Position numbers and translations under genes: made by a program. This document shows positions 1 to 8,493 of a DNA stretch of 64,000 bases, in pieces. Under the pieces are notes generated by a model. That model did not search any database. It saw only the letters and a program-made list of their open reading frames with translations, and had not been told where the DNA came from. How positions within the stretch are numbered: position 1 is the stretch's first letter; each line of letters begins with the position of its first letter. The stretch covers positions 19,575-83,574 of the forward strand of contig CALXAV010000006.1 of NCBI GenBank assembly GCA_944386385.1, written 5' to 3'. The DNA is from an uncultured Clostridia bacterium (GTDB lineage: Bacteria > Bacillota > Clostridia > TANB77 > CAG-508).

Positions 1-1
1 A

Positions 2-511
2 AAAGCTTTACTGATGGCAGCAGGAGTTCTAATAGGAGTTCTAATATTATCGTTAGCAGTATATTTATTTACTACATTTGGTGCAACCTCTGCTGAACTC
101 CATCAGTTAAATGAAGAAAATGATATACATGAATTTAATATTCAATTTACACAATATGAAGGAAAAACTGATGTAACAATATATGATATTATTACAGTAG
201 CAGGACTTGCTAGAAATAATAATGAATATTATGGATATAATGATGACACAGATTCAAAAAATCAAAATAATTTTTATATTACAGTAAATTTTGTGGGAAG
301 AGAAAACAATTTACAAAGAGCAGATAAAAAGGACAGGTTAACTGAATTATTAACTGAAGAGGCTTTGACACAAAATACAGATGAATCATATCAAACTATT
401 TCAGGAAATAGTGCAACAGATACAACAAATAGACTTCCTACATATAGATGTGAAACAACAATTAGTACTGTTACAGGAAGAGTATATAGAGTGAATTTTT
501 ATCAAAAGTAA
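2..511 (+). CDS. Pilin-like small exported protein, 5' end outside the window
   Basis: The reading frame is open from base 2 through an ATG at 14, so the true start lies upstream of the window. Codons 2-13 read KALL before the Met, which matches the SKAL/ADAL register of the paralogues at 1039, 1487 and 1926 (MENASKAL..., MENAADAL...). A hydrophobic helix of about 20 residues follows, then a soluble polar domain of about 130 residues with no recognisable catalytic motif. It is the first of a same-strand cluster of single-helix proteins. I infer a pseudopilin or Tad-like surface or secretion component. The family name is not certain and no function is claimed beyond an exported, helix-anchored protein. 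Confidence 0.6.
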   Translation, partial: KALLMAAGVLIGVLILSLAVYLFTTFGATSAELHQLNEENDIHEFNIQFTQYEGKTDVTIYDIITVAGLARNNNEYYGYNDDTDSKNQNNFYITVNFVGRENNLQRADKKDRLTELLTEEALTQNTDESYQTISGNSATDTTNRLPTYRCETTISTVTGRVYRVNFYQK

Positions 512-524
512 AAGGATATAGATA

Positions 525-957
525 ATGAAAAAGTTAGCAATAATTTTCTTTATAGGAGTTGTTTTAATAGTTGGAGTTGCCTATATGTATTTAAATTATA
601 AAGTAAATTATCGTGAAGCAAAAAAGGAAAATAACCAGTTTGAAAGTTATTATGAACAAGAATTTGACGCAGCAGATGTGGTTACATTAATTAATAAAGC
701 TTATGATAATAATTTGACACGGAAGTGTTCAAAGAGATAATGAAGGTAAATTCATAGAAAATGAAACAAATTCTATAAAAATAGATTTAAAAATGTTAGA
801 TTATGATAAAACTTATGACATGGAAACTTTATATATCGGAGGAATGGAAAGATTTGCAGAATTTTATAATGGTATAAAGTTTAAGTGTACAAAGATTGAT
901 TATCATAGTCAAACAGGTAAAGTAAAGTATATGCTCATAGAGCAGATTACTGAATAA
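525..957 (+). CDS. Small membrane-anchored protein read through a +1 frameshift at CGG (720-722)
   Basis: Start ATG 525 follows AAAGGATAT. Residues 1-25 form a signal anchor (MKKLAIIFFIGVVLIVG...). The zero frame meets CGG at 720-722 and then stops at 738-740, giving only 71 residues. If the C at 720 is skipped, GGA is read as Gly and the frame continues with SVQRDNEGKF to a TAA at 955-957, giving about 143 residues. The downstream frame has normal codon use and no stops, so it looks coding. The gene sits 13 bases after the previous one and belongs to the pilin-like cluster. I did not recognise the family, so the identity of the residue at the shift is inferred, not aligned. An ordinary frameshift mutation or sequencing error is the alternative. 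The recurrence of CGG at four other shifts argues against it. Confidence 0.6.
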
Positions 958-1038
958 AATTAGTTATTAAAGTTGCCAATTTTAATAATTGGTGTTAATA
1001 TAAAACAAAAGTAAAATATTTTTAAGGAGGAATTTATT

Positions 1039-1449
1039 ATGGAGAATGCATCAAAAGCATTAATTATCGCAGGTGCGATATTACTTGCAATTTTAATTAT
1101 ATCTTTGGGAATACTTATATTCTCACAAGCACAGGATACAATTAACTCAGTTAATATGGATGAACAGGAAATAATGGCTTTTAACAATAAATTTACACCT
1201 TATCAAGGTGATAACCAGAGAGGAAGTGAGGTAAATGCTTTAGCACAAGCAGTTTTATCAAACAACCAATCAGCAGCTGATAATGGAGAAACAGCAACAA
1301 AGGGAATAACTATGTCTGGTTCTATAACAATAAAAAATGATGGTTCAACAACAACATTTACAAGAGTACCAAACGGAACAATGTATAAAGTTGAATTTTC
1401 TTATAAAGACAGTCTTGTAAATTCAATTAAGGTAACGGAAAATAAATAA
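1039..1449 (+). CDS. Pilin-like small exported protein, tandem copy A
   Basis: Protein of 136 residues with a strong Shine-Dalgarno (AAGGAGGAATTTATT) before ATG 1039. Residues 1-8 are polar and are followed by a hydrophobic helix at about 8-30. A soluble domain rich in Asn, Ser and Thr comes next. The first 57 residues are identical to those of the next gene, and the rest differs by scattered substitutions, so the pair is a recent tandem duplication. The N-terminal layout (short polar leader, then one long helix) resembles class III or pilin-like substrates rather than a Sec signal peptide with an AxA site. Role inferred: major structural subunit of a surface filament or secretion apparatus. 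No catalytic motifs are seen. Confidence 0.7.
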   Translation: MENASKALIIAGAILLAILIISLGILIFSQAQDTINSVNMDEQEIMAFNNKFTPYQGDNQRGSEVNALAQAVLSNNQSAADNGETATKGITMSGSITIKNDGSTTTFTRVPNGTMYKVEFSYKDSLVNSIKVTENK

Positions 1450-1486
1450 TTTGAAAAATTAAAAGTATTAGAAAGGGGAAATATTT

Positions 1487-1897
1487 ATGGAGAATGCATC
1501 AAAAGCATTAATTATCGCAGGTGCGATATTACTTGCAATTTTAATTATATCTTTGGGAATACTTATATTCTCACAAGCACAAGATACAATTAACTCAGTA
1601 AACATGGATGAACAGGAAATTATGGCATTTAACAACAAATTTACACCTTATCAAGGTACTGCAAAAAGAGGAAGTGAGGTAAATGCTTTAGCACAAGCAG
1701 TTTTATCAAACAATCAATCAGCAAAAGATAATGGAGAAACAGCAACAAAAGGAATAACTGTAAGTGGAAAAATAGCAATTAAAAATGATGGTTCAACAAC
1801 AACATTTACTAGATTACCATCTGGAACATTATATGATGTATCATTTGAGTATAAAGACAGCCTTGTAAATAAAATTACAATAAGTGACCATAAATAG
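1487..1897 (+). CDS. Pilin-like small exported protein, tandem copy B
   Basis: Protein of 136 residues, start ATG 1487 after GAAAGGGGAAAT. It is a paralogue of the preceding gene: residues 1-57 are identical, and the C-terminal 79 residues keep the blocks RGSEVNALAQAVLSNNQSA, TKGIT and KNDGSTTTFTR while the last 25 residues have diverged. Conserved anchor and variable tip would fit subunits that share an assembly interface and differ at the exposed surface. That is an inference from the substitution pattern. The spacing of 37 bases to copy A suggests co-transcription. Confidence 0.7.
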   Translation: MENASKALIIAGAILLAILIISLGILIFSQAQDTINSVNMDEQEIMAFNNKFTPYQGTAKRGSEVNALAQAVLSNNQSAKDNGETATKGITVSGKIAIKNDGSTTTFTRLPSGTLYDVSFEYKDSLVNKITISDHK

Positions 1898-1925
1898 TTA
1901 AAAAAATTAGAAAGGAGAGATACTT

Positions 1926-2576
1926 ATGGAGAATGCAGCAGATGCGTTAAAAATTGCAGCATCGGTATTAATATTTGTATTGGCATTGTCCATAAGTATT
2001 AATGCCTTTAGTCAAGCAAGAGTTGCTTCTCAAACAGTATTAGAGTATAGTGATAGAGAATATGATTATACTTATGTAGAAAATAATGGGGGAACCGAAA
2101 GAATAGTAGGAGCTGAGACAGTAATTCCGTCAATTTATAAAGCATATAGAGAAAATTATAAAATAGTATTTAAAAATCTTGAAGGTGGAGTATTTCAAAG
2201 AAAAGATGATAGTGGAAATTGGCAAGATGTAGATAGTATTGATTTACAACAAGAAACTTTAGGATCTGAAACACAAAAAGCACAATTTATATTAGCTATT
2301 TTATATGGAAGAGCATGTAATACAATAAAAAATGAAAACTTTAGTTATGACATGAGCAGCTTTAATTTTAGTCAATTTAAGGCGGATTTTGAAAATAATT
2401 CGCGAATACGCTTGTATGATGAAGGAATTTATGGTAAAATTAATGGTAGGAACCTTAGGGAAAATATAGGAGTTTATTACCAAGAAGAAGTGGGAGATGA
2501 TGGAGTCGAAGATTCATCTAATGTGCCTGAGGCTAATATGACAACCAAAAGAGTAATAACATATACTCTATTATAG
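1926..2576 (+). CDS. Pilin-like exported protein, larger paralogue
   Basis: Protein of 216 residues, ATG 1926 preceded by GAAAGGAGAGATACTT. The N-terminus MENAADALKIAASVLIFVLAL aligns with the 1039 and 1487 genes, showing the same leader and helix, but the soluble domain is longer and unrelated at a glance. It contains aromatic-rich stretches (YDYTYVENNGG, AILYGRACNTI). It uses CGA and CGC as arginine at 2409-2417, so those Arg codons are in ordinary use in native genes. Likely a minor pilin-like subunit of the same system. Exact family not recognised. Confidence 0.65.
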   Translation: MENAADALKIAASVLIFVLALSISINAFSQARVASQTVLEYSDREYDYTYVENNGGTERIVGAETVIPSIYKAYRENYKIVFKNLEGGVFQRKDDSGNWQDVDSIDLQQETLGSETQKAQFILAILYGRACNTIKNENFSYDMSSFNFSQFKADFENNSRIRLYDEGIYGKINGRNLRENIGVYYQEEVGDDGVEDSSNVPEANMTTKRVITYTLL

Positions 2577-2613
2577 ATAGAATCTTGGTAATATAGCTAG
2601 TAAGGAGGATAAA

Positions 2614-3153
2614 ATGGGAGATACTTTAATCACAGTAATTGCAATAATATTAGCTGCAGTTTTGATGTTTGTGTTTCCACTAATGACAATGTCAGATAGA
2701 ACTGATGATGTATCACAATTAACAGTAGAAACGGCAACTACAGAATTTGTAGATGAGGTAAGAACTACAGGAAAATTAACAATGGATAAGTATAGTAGAT
2801 TTGTTGAAAATATTTCTTCAACAGGTAATACTTATGATGTTGAAATGGAAGCTCAAATATTAGATGAGAACCCAGGAAAAAAGACAACACAAGCGGAACC
2901 TACTAAAATAGGAGAAAATGTTTACTATACAATGTATACATCTCAAATAATGGATGCAATAAATCCATCTAATGGTCAAACAAGAACATTAGCTTTAAAA
3001 GAAGGAGATATTTTCTCAGTTAATGTAAAAAATACTAACACTACATTATCTCAACAACTTAAAAATTTCTTCTATTCTGTAACAGGTAATGATACATATA
3101 CAATTGCAGCAGAGCATGCTGGTATAGTTACAGCAAATGGAGCTGGAAATTAA
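2614..3153 (+). CDS. Single-helix exported protein of the pilin-like cluster
   Basis: Protein of 179 residues with ATG 2614 after AAGGAGGATAAA. Residues 3-25 form one hydrophobic helix (LITVIAIILAAVLMFVFPL), followed by an acidic and Thr-rich segment and a soluble domain. There is no cleavable signal peptide motif. The gene is followed by a hairpin at 3171-3196, so it may end a transcription unit. Position in the cluster suggests a TadE- or pseudopilin-like subunit, which is an inference from topology and neighbours only. Confidence 0.6.
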   Translation: MGDTLITVIAIILAAVLMFVFPLMTMSDRTDDVSQLTVETATTEFVDEVRTTGKLTMDKYSRFVENISSTGNTYDVEMEAQILDENPGKKTTQAEPTKIGENVYYTMYTSQIMDAINPSNGQTRTLALKEGDIFSVNVKNTNTTLSQQLKNFFYSVTGNDTYTIAAEHAGIVTANGAGN

Positions 3154-3170
3154 AATAAAGATACTAGACT

Positions 3171-3205
3171 AGCTTGTAATAATCTTATTACAAGCTAATT
3201 TTATT
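3171..3205 (+). terminator. Hairpin terminator after the small pilin-like genes
   Basis: AGCTTGTAATAA at 3171-3182 pairs perfectly with TTATTACAAGCT at 3185-3196 and is followed by a T-rich tail. The stem is A/T-rich, so it may be leaky, and the next gene starts only 29 bases later. Confidence 0.5.
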
Positions 3206-3225
3206 AAAACAAAGGAAAGAAAAGT

Positions 3226-4809
3226 ATGAAATATCAGAGCTTAGCGGTAATATTTATAATAATTATATTACCAATTTCTATGATTTTAACTTCATATGTT
3301 CAAAACCAAGTAAAAACATTGGAATTACAGATATCATATGATACAAAACTTACTAATGCAACATATGATGCTTTAAAAGCATATCAATTAAATGCAATAA
3401 ATAGTAGTACTTCAGATTTAGCAAACTCTAAACTCAGGGATATTGAAGCATCTGTAAATACATTTTTTAATTCTATGGCAACTAATTTTAATATGGCAGG
3501 ATATAATAAAGATATTTTACAAGAATATGTGCCAGCATTAGTATATACAATGTATGATGGGTTTTATATATATTCACCATTTACAAATACATTAGAACCA
3601 GAAGACGAAGGAGCGTCATATAGTAATGGTGAGACAATTTATGGATTAAAGCCATATATATTTTATAGTGCTAGATATAATACTGGAACTGTAGATGTTG
3701 TAATAACATATTCATTAGATAATTATATTACAGTACAAGGAACCATAAATGGAAACCCAGTAAATAGAAGTGGATATTTATTAGATAATATTGCAGGAAC
3801 AACATCAGCAAGAACTTATAGAGGAGTTCCAATAAGGTCTTCAGAAACATTAAGAGAAAATGTAGAGTTCGCTAATAGAGATGGAAGTTTAGGTTCAATT
3901 GAGAATTGTGCATATATAAAAATAAATGGAGTTAAGTATTATAATGATAATGGAACATGGTTTTCAATAATAAATGGTGAAAGATATAATAATCAAGGTG
4001 CTAATTTTAGTGAAAGTAATGATGCAGCTTTAAGATATTATAATGAAGCAGCTGATTTTACTTCTTGGGTTAGAAGTAATTTAGGTGGATTAATGAGTCA
4101 TGATGCAGTAGATACAGTAACAGGAGATAGAATAGAATTAACTGCAGATTATGAGATTTTTAGCTCAGATAGGGATAAATCAATAGAAGAGAGTGATTCT
4201 AATTTTAATGAACATAGAAGGGCTATAATAAAATATTCAATTCAAAAGAATTTGTCAATTGCAATTGCAAACTATAATAATTATGCAGGTGGAACAAGTC
4301 CAAATTTTCAAATGCCTGAATTGAAAGAAGACGAATGGGATAAAATTATAAATAATATATCAATAATTAGCTTTATGCAAGGATTAAGTATTGGTGGAAA
4401 AATTTATAATGGTTATACTATTGTAAACAATACAGATAATGAAGAAGTTGTAGCTCTTGATTCAATATATATAAGAACTAGTGATAATCAATATCATAAA
4501 GCAACTGATACAGATATAGGAAGTAATGTAACAGGAGCTAATTTAAATACTGATTTTGAGAGAAGAACAGTAACTAATGGACAAACAACACGATATTATT
4601 ATCCTCATGGAGAATTAGGTTGTTATTCATCAATAGTAGCTCAAACAAAAGTAGAAGTTACTGATATAAATGCGTATATGCAAGAAAAGTATAGTTCAAA
4701 TCAAAATAGAACTTTAGCAATTGAATATTTTACAGCACTAGGAAGAGAGCGATATTGCATGTATAGAACAAATAATAATCCTGATGTGGAGGCTCAAAAA
4801 TTTAGTTAA
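3226..4809 (+). CDS. Large membrane-anchored extracellular protein of the pilin-like cluster
   Basis: Protein of 527 residues, ATG 3226 after AAAGGAAAGAAAAGT. One N-terminal hydrophobic helix (about residues 6-26) anchors a large polar domain. Residues 35-130 look like a helical stalk continuing into a segment typed by EYVPALVYTMYDGFYIYSP. The remainder is Asn-, Ser- and Tyr-rich and consistent with beta structure outside the cell. No enzymatic motif is visible. It is placed between the small pilin-like genes and spoIVB on the same strand. I infer a large accessory or tip protein of the same filament or secretion system, without naming a family. Confidence 0.6.
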   Translation: MKYQSLAVIFIIIILPISMILTSYVQNQVKTLELQISYDTKLTNATYDALKAYQLNAINSSTSDLANSKLRDIEASVNTFFNSMATNFNMAGYNKDILQEYVPALVYTMYDGFYIYSPFTNTLEPEDEGASYSNGETIYGLKPYIFYSARYNTGTVDVVITYSLDNYITVQGTINGNPVNRSGYLLDNIAGTTSARTYRGVPIRSSETLRENVEFANRDGSLGSIENCAYIKINGVKYYNDNGTWFSIINGERYNNQGANFSESNDAALRYYNEAADFTSWVRSNLGGLMSHDAVDTVTGDRIELTADYEIFSSDRDKSIEESDSNFNEHRRAIIKYSIQKNLSIAIANYNNYAGGTSPNFQMPELKEDEWDKIINNISIISFMQGLSIGGKIYNGYTIVNNTDNEEVVALDSIYIRTSDNQYHKATDTDIGSNVTGANLNTDFERRTVTNGQTTRYYYPHGELGCYSSIVAQTKVEVTDINAYMQEKYSSNQNRTLAIEYFTALGRERYCMYRTNNNPDVEAQKFS

Positions 4810-4873
4810 AATAAAAAGAATATAAATAAAAAAAATGTTAATACTAATAATAGTAATTTTAAGGAGAATTTTT

Positions 4874-6107
4874 ATGAAAAGATTTATTAAAATGCTATTA
4901 TTAGTATTTTTTTTGATTTTTATTTATTGTTATACATTAGTAATAGAAAAAATTCCTGATAGAATAGTTGCTTTTGAAGGAGAAAGTATTTCCTTTCAAA
5001 CCTTGTTTGGAATGTCTATAAAAAATGAAGAGCAGGAAATTGTAGAAACAATATCAAATAATGGAAGTAAGGTAAGTGATGAGGTGGGAACGTCGAAGTT
5101 AAGTGTAAATTTATTTGATACAATTCCAGTAAAAGAAGTAAATGTAGATGTAATACCAAAAACAACAGTAATACCAGTAGGAAAGATTGCAGGCGTGAAG
5201 CTTTATACAAATGGAGTATTAGTAGTTCGGAATGTCTGAGATAGAAGGAGAGGATAATAAAAAATATAAACCATATGAAAATACTGGAATAGAAGAAGGA
5301 GATAGAATAATAAAAATAAATGATACACAAATAGATTCAACAGATGAATTAATAGAAACAGTAAACATGTCAAAAGGAGAAGAAATAAAGCTTGAATATG
5401 TACATGAACAGGAGACAAAAGAGTGTAGCATAACACCTGTAAAACAAGGAGATAATGATTATAAACTAGGTTTATGGGTAAGAGATAGCGCAGCTGGAGT
5501 AGGAACAGTTACTTTTTATGAGCCTTCTACTAGAACATTTGGAGCTTTAGGCCATGGAATATCAGATATAGATACAGGAGAGTTAATAGATATAGCTTCA
5601 GGAGAATTTGTAACAACAAGAATATTAAATATAACAAAAGGAGAAATTGGAACACCTGGAAAAATACAAGGAACAATAGAGAACCAAGAAAATATAGGAT
5701 TAATTAGTAAAAATACTAGATTTGGAATTTATGGAACAGTAGATAATCTTTCAAGTCTAAATATAGATACATCAAAAGAGATGGAAGTTGCAACAAGAGA
5801 TGAAATAAAGACAGGTAAAGCAACTATTCTTTGTAGTTTAGATAATAGTACACCACAAGAATATGAAATAGAGATAGAAAAGATATTTAAAGATAATAAC
5901 TATGATAATAAGAGCATGCAAATAAAAGTAACAGATGAAAGGTTGTTAGAAAAAACAGGTGGAATAATTCAAGGTATGTCAGGTTCACCAATAATCCAAA
6001 ATGGAAAATTTGTTGGAGCAGTAACACATGTATTGGTAAATGAACCAGAAGAAGGTTATGGAGTCTTTGCAGATATAATGTTAAAACAGACAAAAGAAGT
6101 TGAATAA
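4874..6107 (+). CDS. spoIVB: SpoIVB-type S55 serine peptidase, frame restored by +1 shift at CGG (5228-5230)
   Basis: SpoIVB signals from the forespore to the mother cell and activates processing of pro-sigmaK by cleaving SpoIVFA. Start ATG 4874 follows AAGGAGAATTTTT; residues 1-20 are the membrane anchor. The frame runs to VLVV, meets CGG, and would stop at TGA two codons later. Skipping the C gives VLVV-G-MSEIEG and an open PDZ plus peptidase frame to 6107, about 410 residues, close to the roughly 426 of B. subtilis. B. subtilis SpoIVB has glycine at this point in GVLVVG, recalled from memory. The peptidase part shows ALGHGISD (His) and GMSGSPI (Ser nucleophile), so the catalytic residues are intact. 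The gene is either a programmed frameshift product or carries a one-base insertion; five matching CGG cases in the window favour the first. Confidence 0.85.
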
Positions 6108-6311
6108 AATAATATAATATAATATAATATATTGGTTTGAAATAAGGCAACCGCAATCCTATTGGCTTTAGACGATGGGTCGAGGTTGCCAAAAGTATAT
6201 TTTCTGTGTTATACTATCGGTATTAATAAATCAAAAAACAGAAAAAAATATTTACTACAATGTCATATTATTTTTTTATGTAAGTATAGAAAAAAGGAGG
6301 TGACAGTTAAA

Positions 6312-7415
6312 ATGTTAAAAACATATAAATATAGAATATATCCCAATAAAGAGCAGAAAGAACAGATAGTAAAAACATTTGGCTGTTGCCGTTTTGTTTA
6401 TAATCAAACATTAGCATATCGAAAAGAATGTTATGAGAAAGAGAAGAAAACTGTTAGTAAAATAGACTGCAACAATTATTGTAACAGAAAATTAAAGAAA
6501 GAATACGAATGGTTAAAAGATGTAGATAAGTTTGCTTTAACTAATGCAATATATAATATGGACACTGCCTATCAGAAATTTTTAAAAGAAAATGCAGGGT
6601 ATCCGAAGTTTAAAAGTAAGCATGATAACCATAAATCATATACGACCAATTATACGAATGGAAATATAGTAATAGATTATAAGAGTGGAAAAATAAAATT
6701 ACCAAAATTAAAGAGAGTAAAAGCAAAACTACACAGAAAATTTAATGGACAGATAAAATCAGCAACAGTATCGCAAGTTCCAAGTGGGAAATACTATGTG
6801 TCAATATTAGTAGAAACAGAGCATGAAGAATTACCACATGCAAAACAAAATATAGGATTAGATTTGGGAATTAAGGATTTATGTATTACATCAGAAGGAG
6901 AGAAATATGAAAATCCAAAGACAATAAAGAAATACGAGAGAAAACTTTCAAGGAAACAAAGAGAGTTAGCACATAAGAAAAAAGGAAGTAAAAATTACCA
7001 AAAGAAGAAAAAAGAAATAGCATTATGTCACGAGAAAATAAATAACATTAGAAAAGATTATCTGCATAAAGTTTCTAATAAGATTATCAGCGAAAACCAA
7101 GTGATAGTTACAGAAAATTTACAGATAAAGAATATGGTAAAAAATCATCATCTGGCAAAATCAATAATAGATGCATCATGGTATGAGTTAACAAGACAAA
7201 TAGAATATAAGGCTAAATGGAATGGAAGAAAGTATATTAAAATAGATACTTTTTATGCCAGTAGTCAGTTGTGTTCTGTTTGTGGATATCAGAATGTAGA
7301 TACAAAAGATTTATCAGTTAGGGAATGGACATGTCCTAAGTGCAAAACAAAACATGACAGGGATATAAATGCTGCGACAAATATCCTAATGGAAGGATTA
7401 AGAAAAATAGCATAG
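6312..7415 (+). CDS. tnpB: TnpB RNA-guided nuclease of IS200/IS605 family
   Basis: Protein of 367 residues; start ATG 6312 is set by AAGGAGGTGACAGTT just upstream, and the longer open frame back to 6162 runs through the element's left hairpin. TnpB cuts DNA next to a short target motif using an RNA from the element's right end. The N-terminal helix-turn-helix/OrfB region ([13 protein letters not shown]) is present. RuvC motif I (GLDLGIKD), motif II (Glu in VTENLQI), the zinc ribbon (CSVCG...CPKC) and motif III ([10 protein letters not shown]) are all intact, so catalytic activity is plausible. Lys-rich and AT-rich like its neighbours, so not obviously a recent arrival. Confidence 0.9.
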   Translation: MLKTYKYRIYPNKEQKEQIVKTFGCCRFVYNQTLAYRKECYEKEKKTVSKIDCNNYCNRKLKKEYEWLKDVDKFALTNAIYNMDTAYQKFLKENAGYPKFKSKHDNHKSYTTNYTNGNIVIDYKSGKIKLPKLKRVKAKLHRKFNGQIKSATVSQVPSGKYYVSILVETEHEELPHAKQNIGLDLGIKDLCITSEGEKYENPKTIKKYERKLSRKQRELAHKKKGSKNYQKKKKEIALCHEKINNIRKDYLHKVSNKIISENQVIVTENLQIKNMVKNHHLAKSIIDASWYELTRQIEYKAKWNGRKYIKIDTFYASSQLCSVCGYQNVDTKDLSVREWTCPKCKTKHDRDINAATNILMEGLRKIA

Positions 7416-7521
7416 AGGAAAATATAGGGCAGGGACTGCCCGAATTAACGCCTGTGGAGATAGTAGGTTACGAGGTCTATGAAGCAGGAAGCCCATTGGT
7501 TTTAGACAATGGGTAGTTCAC
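7400..7521 (+). ncRNA. Probable TnpB guide RNA (omegaRNA/reRNA) region
   Basis: The segment from the end of tnpB to the right end contains a short hairpin GGGCA/TGCCC (7427-7441), then AACGCCTGTGGAG and GAAGCAGGAA blocks, and the terminal hairpin 7492-7513. This layout is known for RNAs of this family, whose guide is taken from flanking DNA after the right end (here starting near 7522 with AACATTGTATTATG). Boundaries are approximate, and the 5' part may overlap tnpB. Confidence 0.6.
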
Positions 7522-7544
7522 AACATTGTATTATGTGTTATAAT
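7517..7544 (+). promoter_or_regulatory. Candidate hybrid promoter spanning the element's right end
   Basis: TTCACA (7517-7522) is formed mostly by the terminal TTCAC of the tnpB element. TATAAT (7539-7544) lies in the flanking DNA, with a 16-base spacer. It would drive the gene at 7663. Confidence 0.4.
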
Positions 7545-7662
7545 AAGAAAACGTAAGGGATTAACCTTTAGTTTAAAACCATTTTGTTGTTTAAAGAAGA
7601 TATCGGAAGGAAGGAATAAAAACAAGGTTAAAAAGAAAACAACACTAAACGATAGGAGTATC

Positions 7663-8328
7663 ATGATTAACGACAGGGAAATGCTTCAAACTGAACATGT
7701 AGAAGATTTTTGCCTTAATTATTTCAGGAGCTGTGAAGGAGGAGCGGTTGATAACATTATAATTAATTTACCCAATGTTGATGTTAATGTACATCAGTCT
7801 ACTTCTTCCAAGATTGAAGTTAATCTTCGAGGGAAGGTTAGTGTTGTAGGTGGGCAGGTAAGATGTAAAGCACGTAGAGTGAACAGAAATATCGTTGTTG
7901 CTCTATACACCTACGGAAAGGTGATTGATACAAAAATTGGCTTTGATATATATTTGCCGGCTAAAGATTTTAAGCTTATCTCAATTCTTTCTACATCAAA
8001 TGTCCTGATAGAAGAGAGGATTTATGCCAAAACATTAAAAGTCAGGACAACTTCAGGAATGATAAAGTCAGATGTTACATTTGAGAAAGCCATTCTTGAA
8101 AGTGTGAGTGGTCCTATTGAAGCTAAATTCTTCGCCGAGTCTGATGTCGAAACTTACATTTCAAGTGAAAGTGGAGATATCAACTTGGGGATAAGAAATA
8201 TTGGAAGATTTCTTATCGACACACACACTACTTTGGGCTCTGTCAGAAATTATTTCAGACAGAGTAGAGGTCACTATACAGCGTTTGGTGAAGTTTCATC
8301 AAACAGTGGCAACATCTTCATAAACTAG
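7663..8328 (+). CDS. DUF4097-like beta-repeat protein
   Basis: Protein of 221 residues, ATG 7663 preceded by ATAGGAGTATC. It has no signal peptide or membrane helix. From about residue 30 on it consists of short beta-strand repeats with periodic SGMIKSD, SGPIEAK and SGDINLG motifs, characteristic of DUF4097-type putative adhesin or beta-helix proteins of unknown function. It is a single gene with its own promoter candidate and terminator. Codon and base use differ from neighbours: it is richer in G+C and uses CGT, CGA and GGC-type codons more often. That resembles the genes at 15114 and 62332 and suggests separate ancestry. It contains no in-frame CGG. Confidence 0.6.
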   Translation: MINDREMLQTEHVEDFCLNYFRSCEGGAVDNIIINLPNVDVNVHQSTSSKIEVNLRGKVSVVGGQVRCKARRVNRNIVVALYTYGKVIDTKIGFDIYLPAKDFKLISILSTSNVLIEERIYAKTLKVRTTSGMIKSDVTFEKAILESVSGPIEAKFFAESDVETYISSESGDINLGIRNIGRFLIDTHTTLGSVRNYFRQSRGHYTAFGEVSSNSGNIFIN

Positions 8329-8370
8329 TTTGACTTTGTTAAGCTAGTTATCAGCAAGTGATTGGTTTAC

Positions 8371-8402
8371 AGCAAGTCATTTGATTATGGCTTGCTTTTT
8401 TT
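8371..8402 (+). terminator. Rho-independent terminator
   Basis: AGCAAGTCAT (8371-8380) pairs with ATGGCTTGCT (8386-8395), followed by a run of T. It closes the single-gene unit at 7663. Confidence 0.75.
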
Positions 8403-8493
8403 AAACACATTTTGTAGTTATATAACATTACTTTACCATATTTGACAAAGATGATATAATATAAGGACTAAGAAAAAAGCAGGTGAAAAGATA

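Larger units (their letters stand above)
6146..7521 (+). mobile_element. IS200/IS605-type element carrying only tnpB
   Basis: The left side has a hairpin at 6146-6190: GGCAACC pairs with GGTTGCC, with an inner stem CCTATTG/CGATGGG around a GCTTTAGA loop. The right side has CCCATTG (7492-7498) pairing with CAATGGG (7507-7513) around GTTTTAGA, then TAGTTCAC, the usual end of this family. Between them lies one tnpB and no tnpA. The element is therefore non-autonomous unless a TnpA acts in trans. It separates spoIVB from the gene at 7663. Exact ends are inferred from the hairpins. Confidence 0.75.

Noticed and set aside
4834-4873. TTG or ATG starts upstream of ATG 4874 for spoIVB
   Set aside because: AAGGAG at 4861 is correctly spaced for 4874 and the membrane anchor begins there.
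5016-5436. Long minus-strand open frames opposite spoIVB and many similar ones opposite other genes
   Set aside because: They are Leu/Phe/Ser-rich shadows of AT-rich genes with no ribosome sites.
6162-6311. Longer start for tnpB
   Set aside because: This segment runs through the element's left hairpin, and the good ribosome site is at the ATG 6312.
8442-8460. TTGACA at 8442 as the -35 box of dxs
   Set aside because: Only 7 bases separate it from TATAAT. TTTACC at 8432 has the right spacing.
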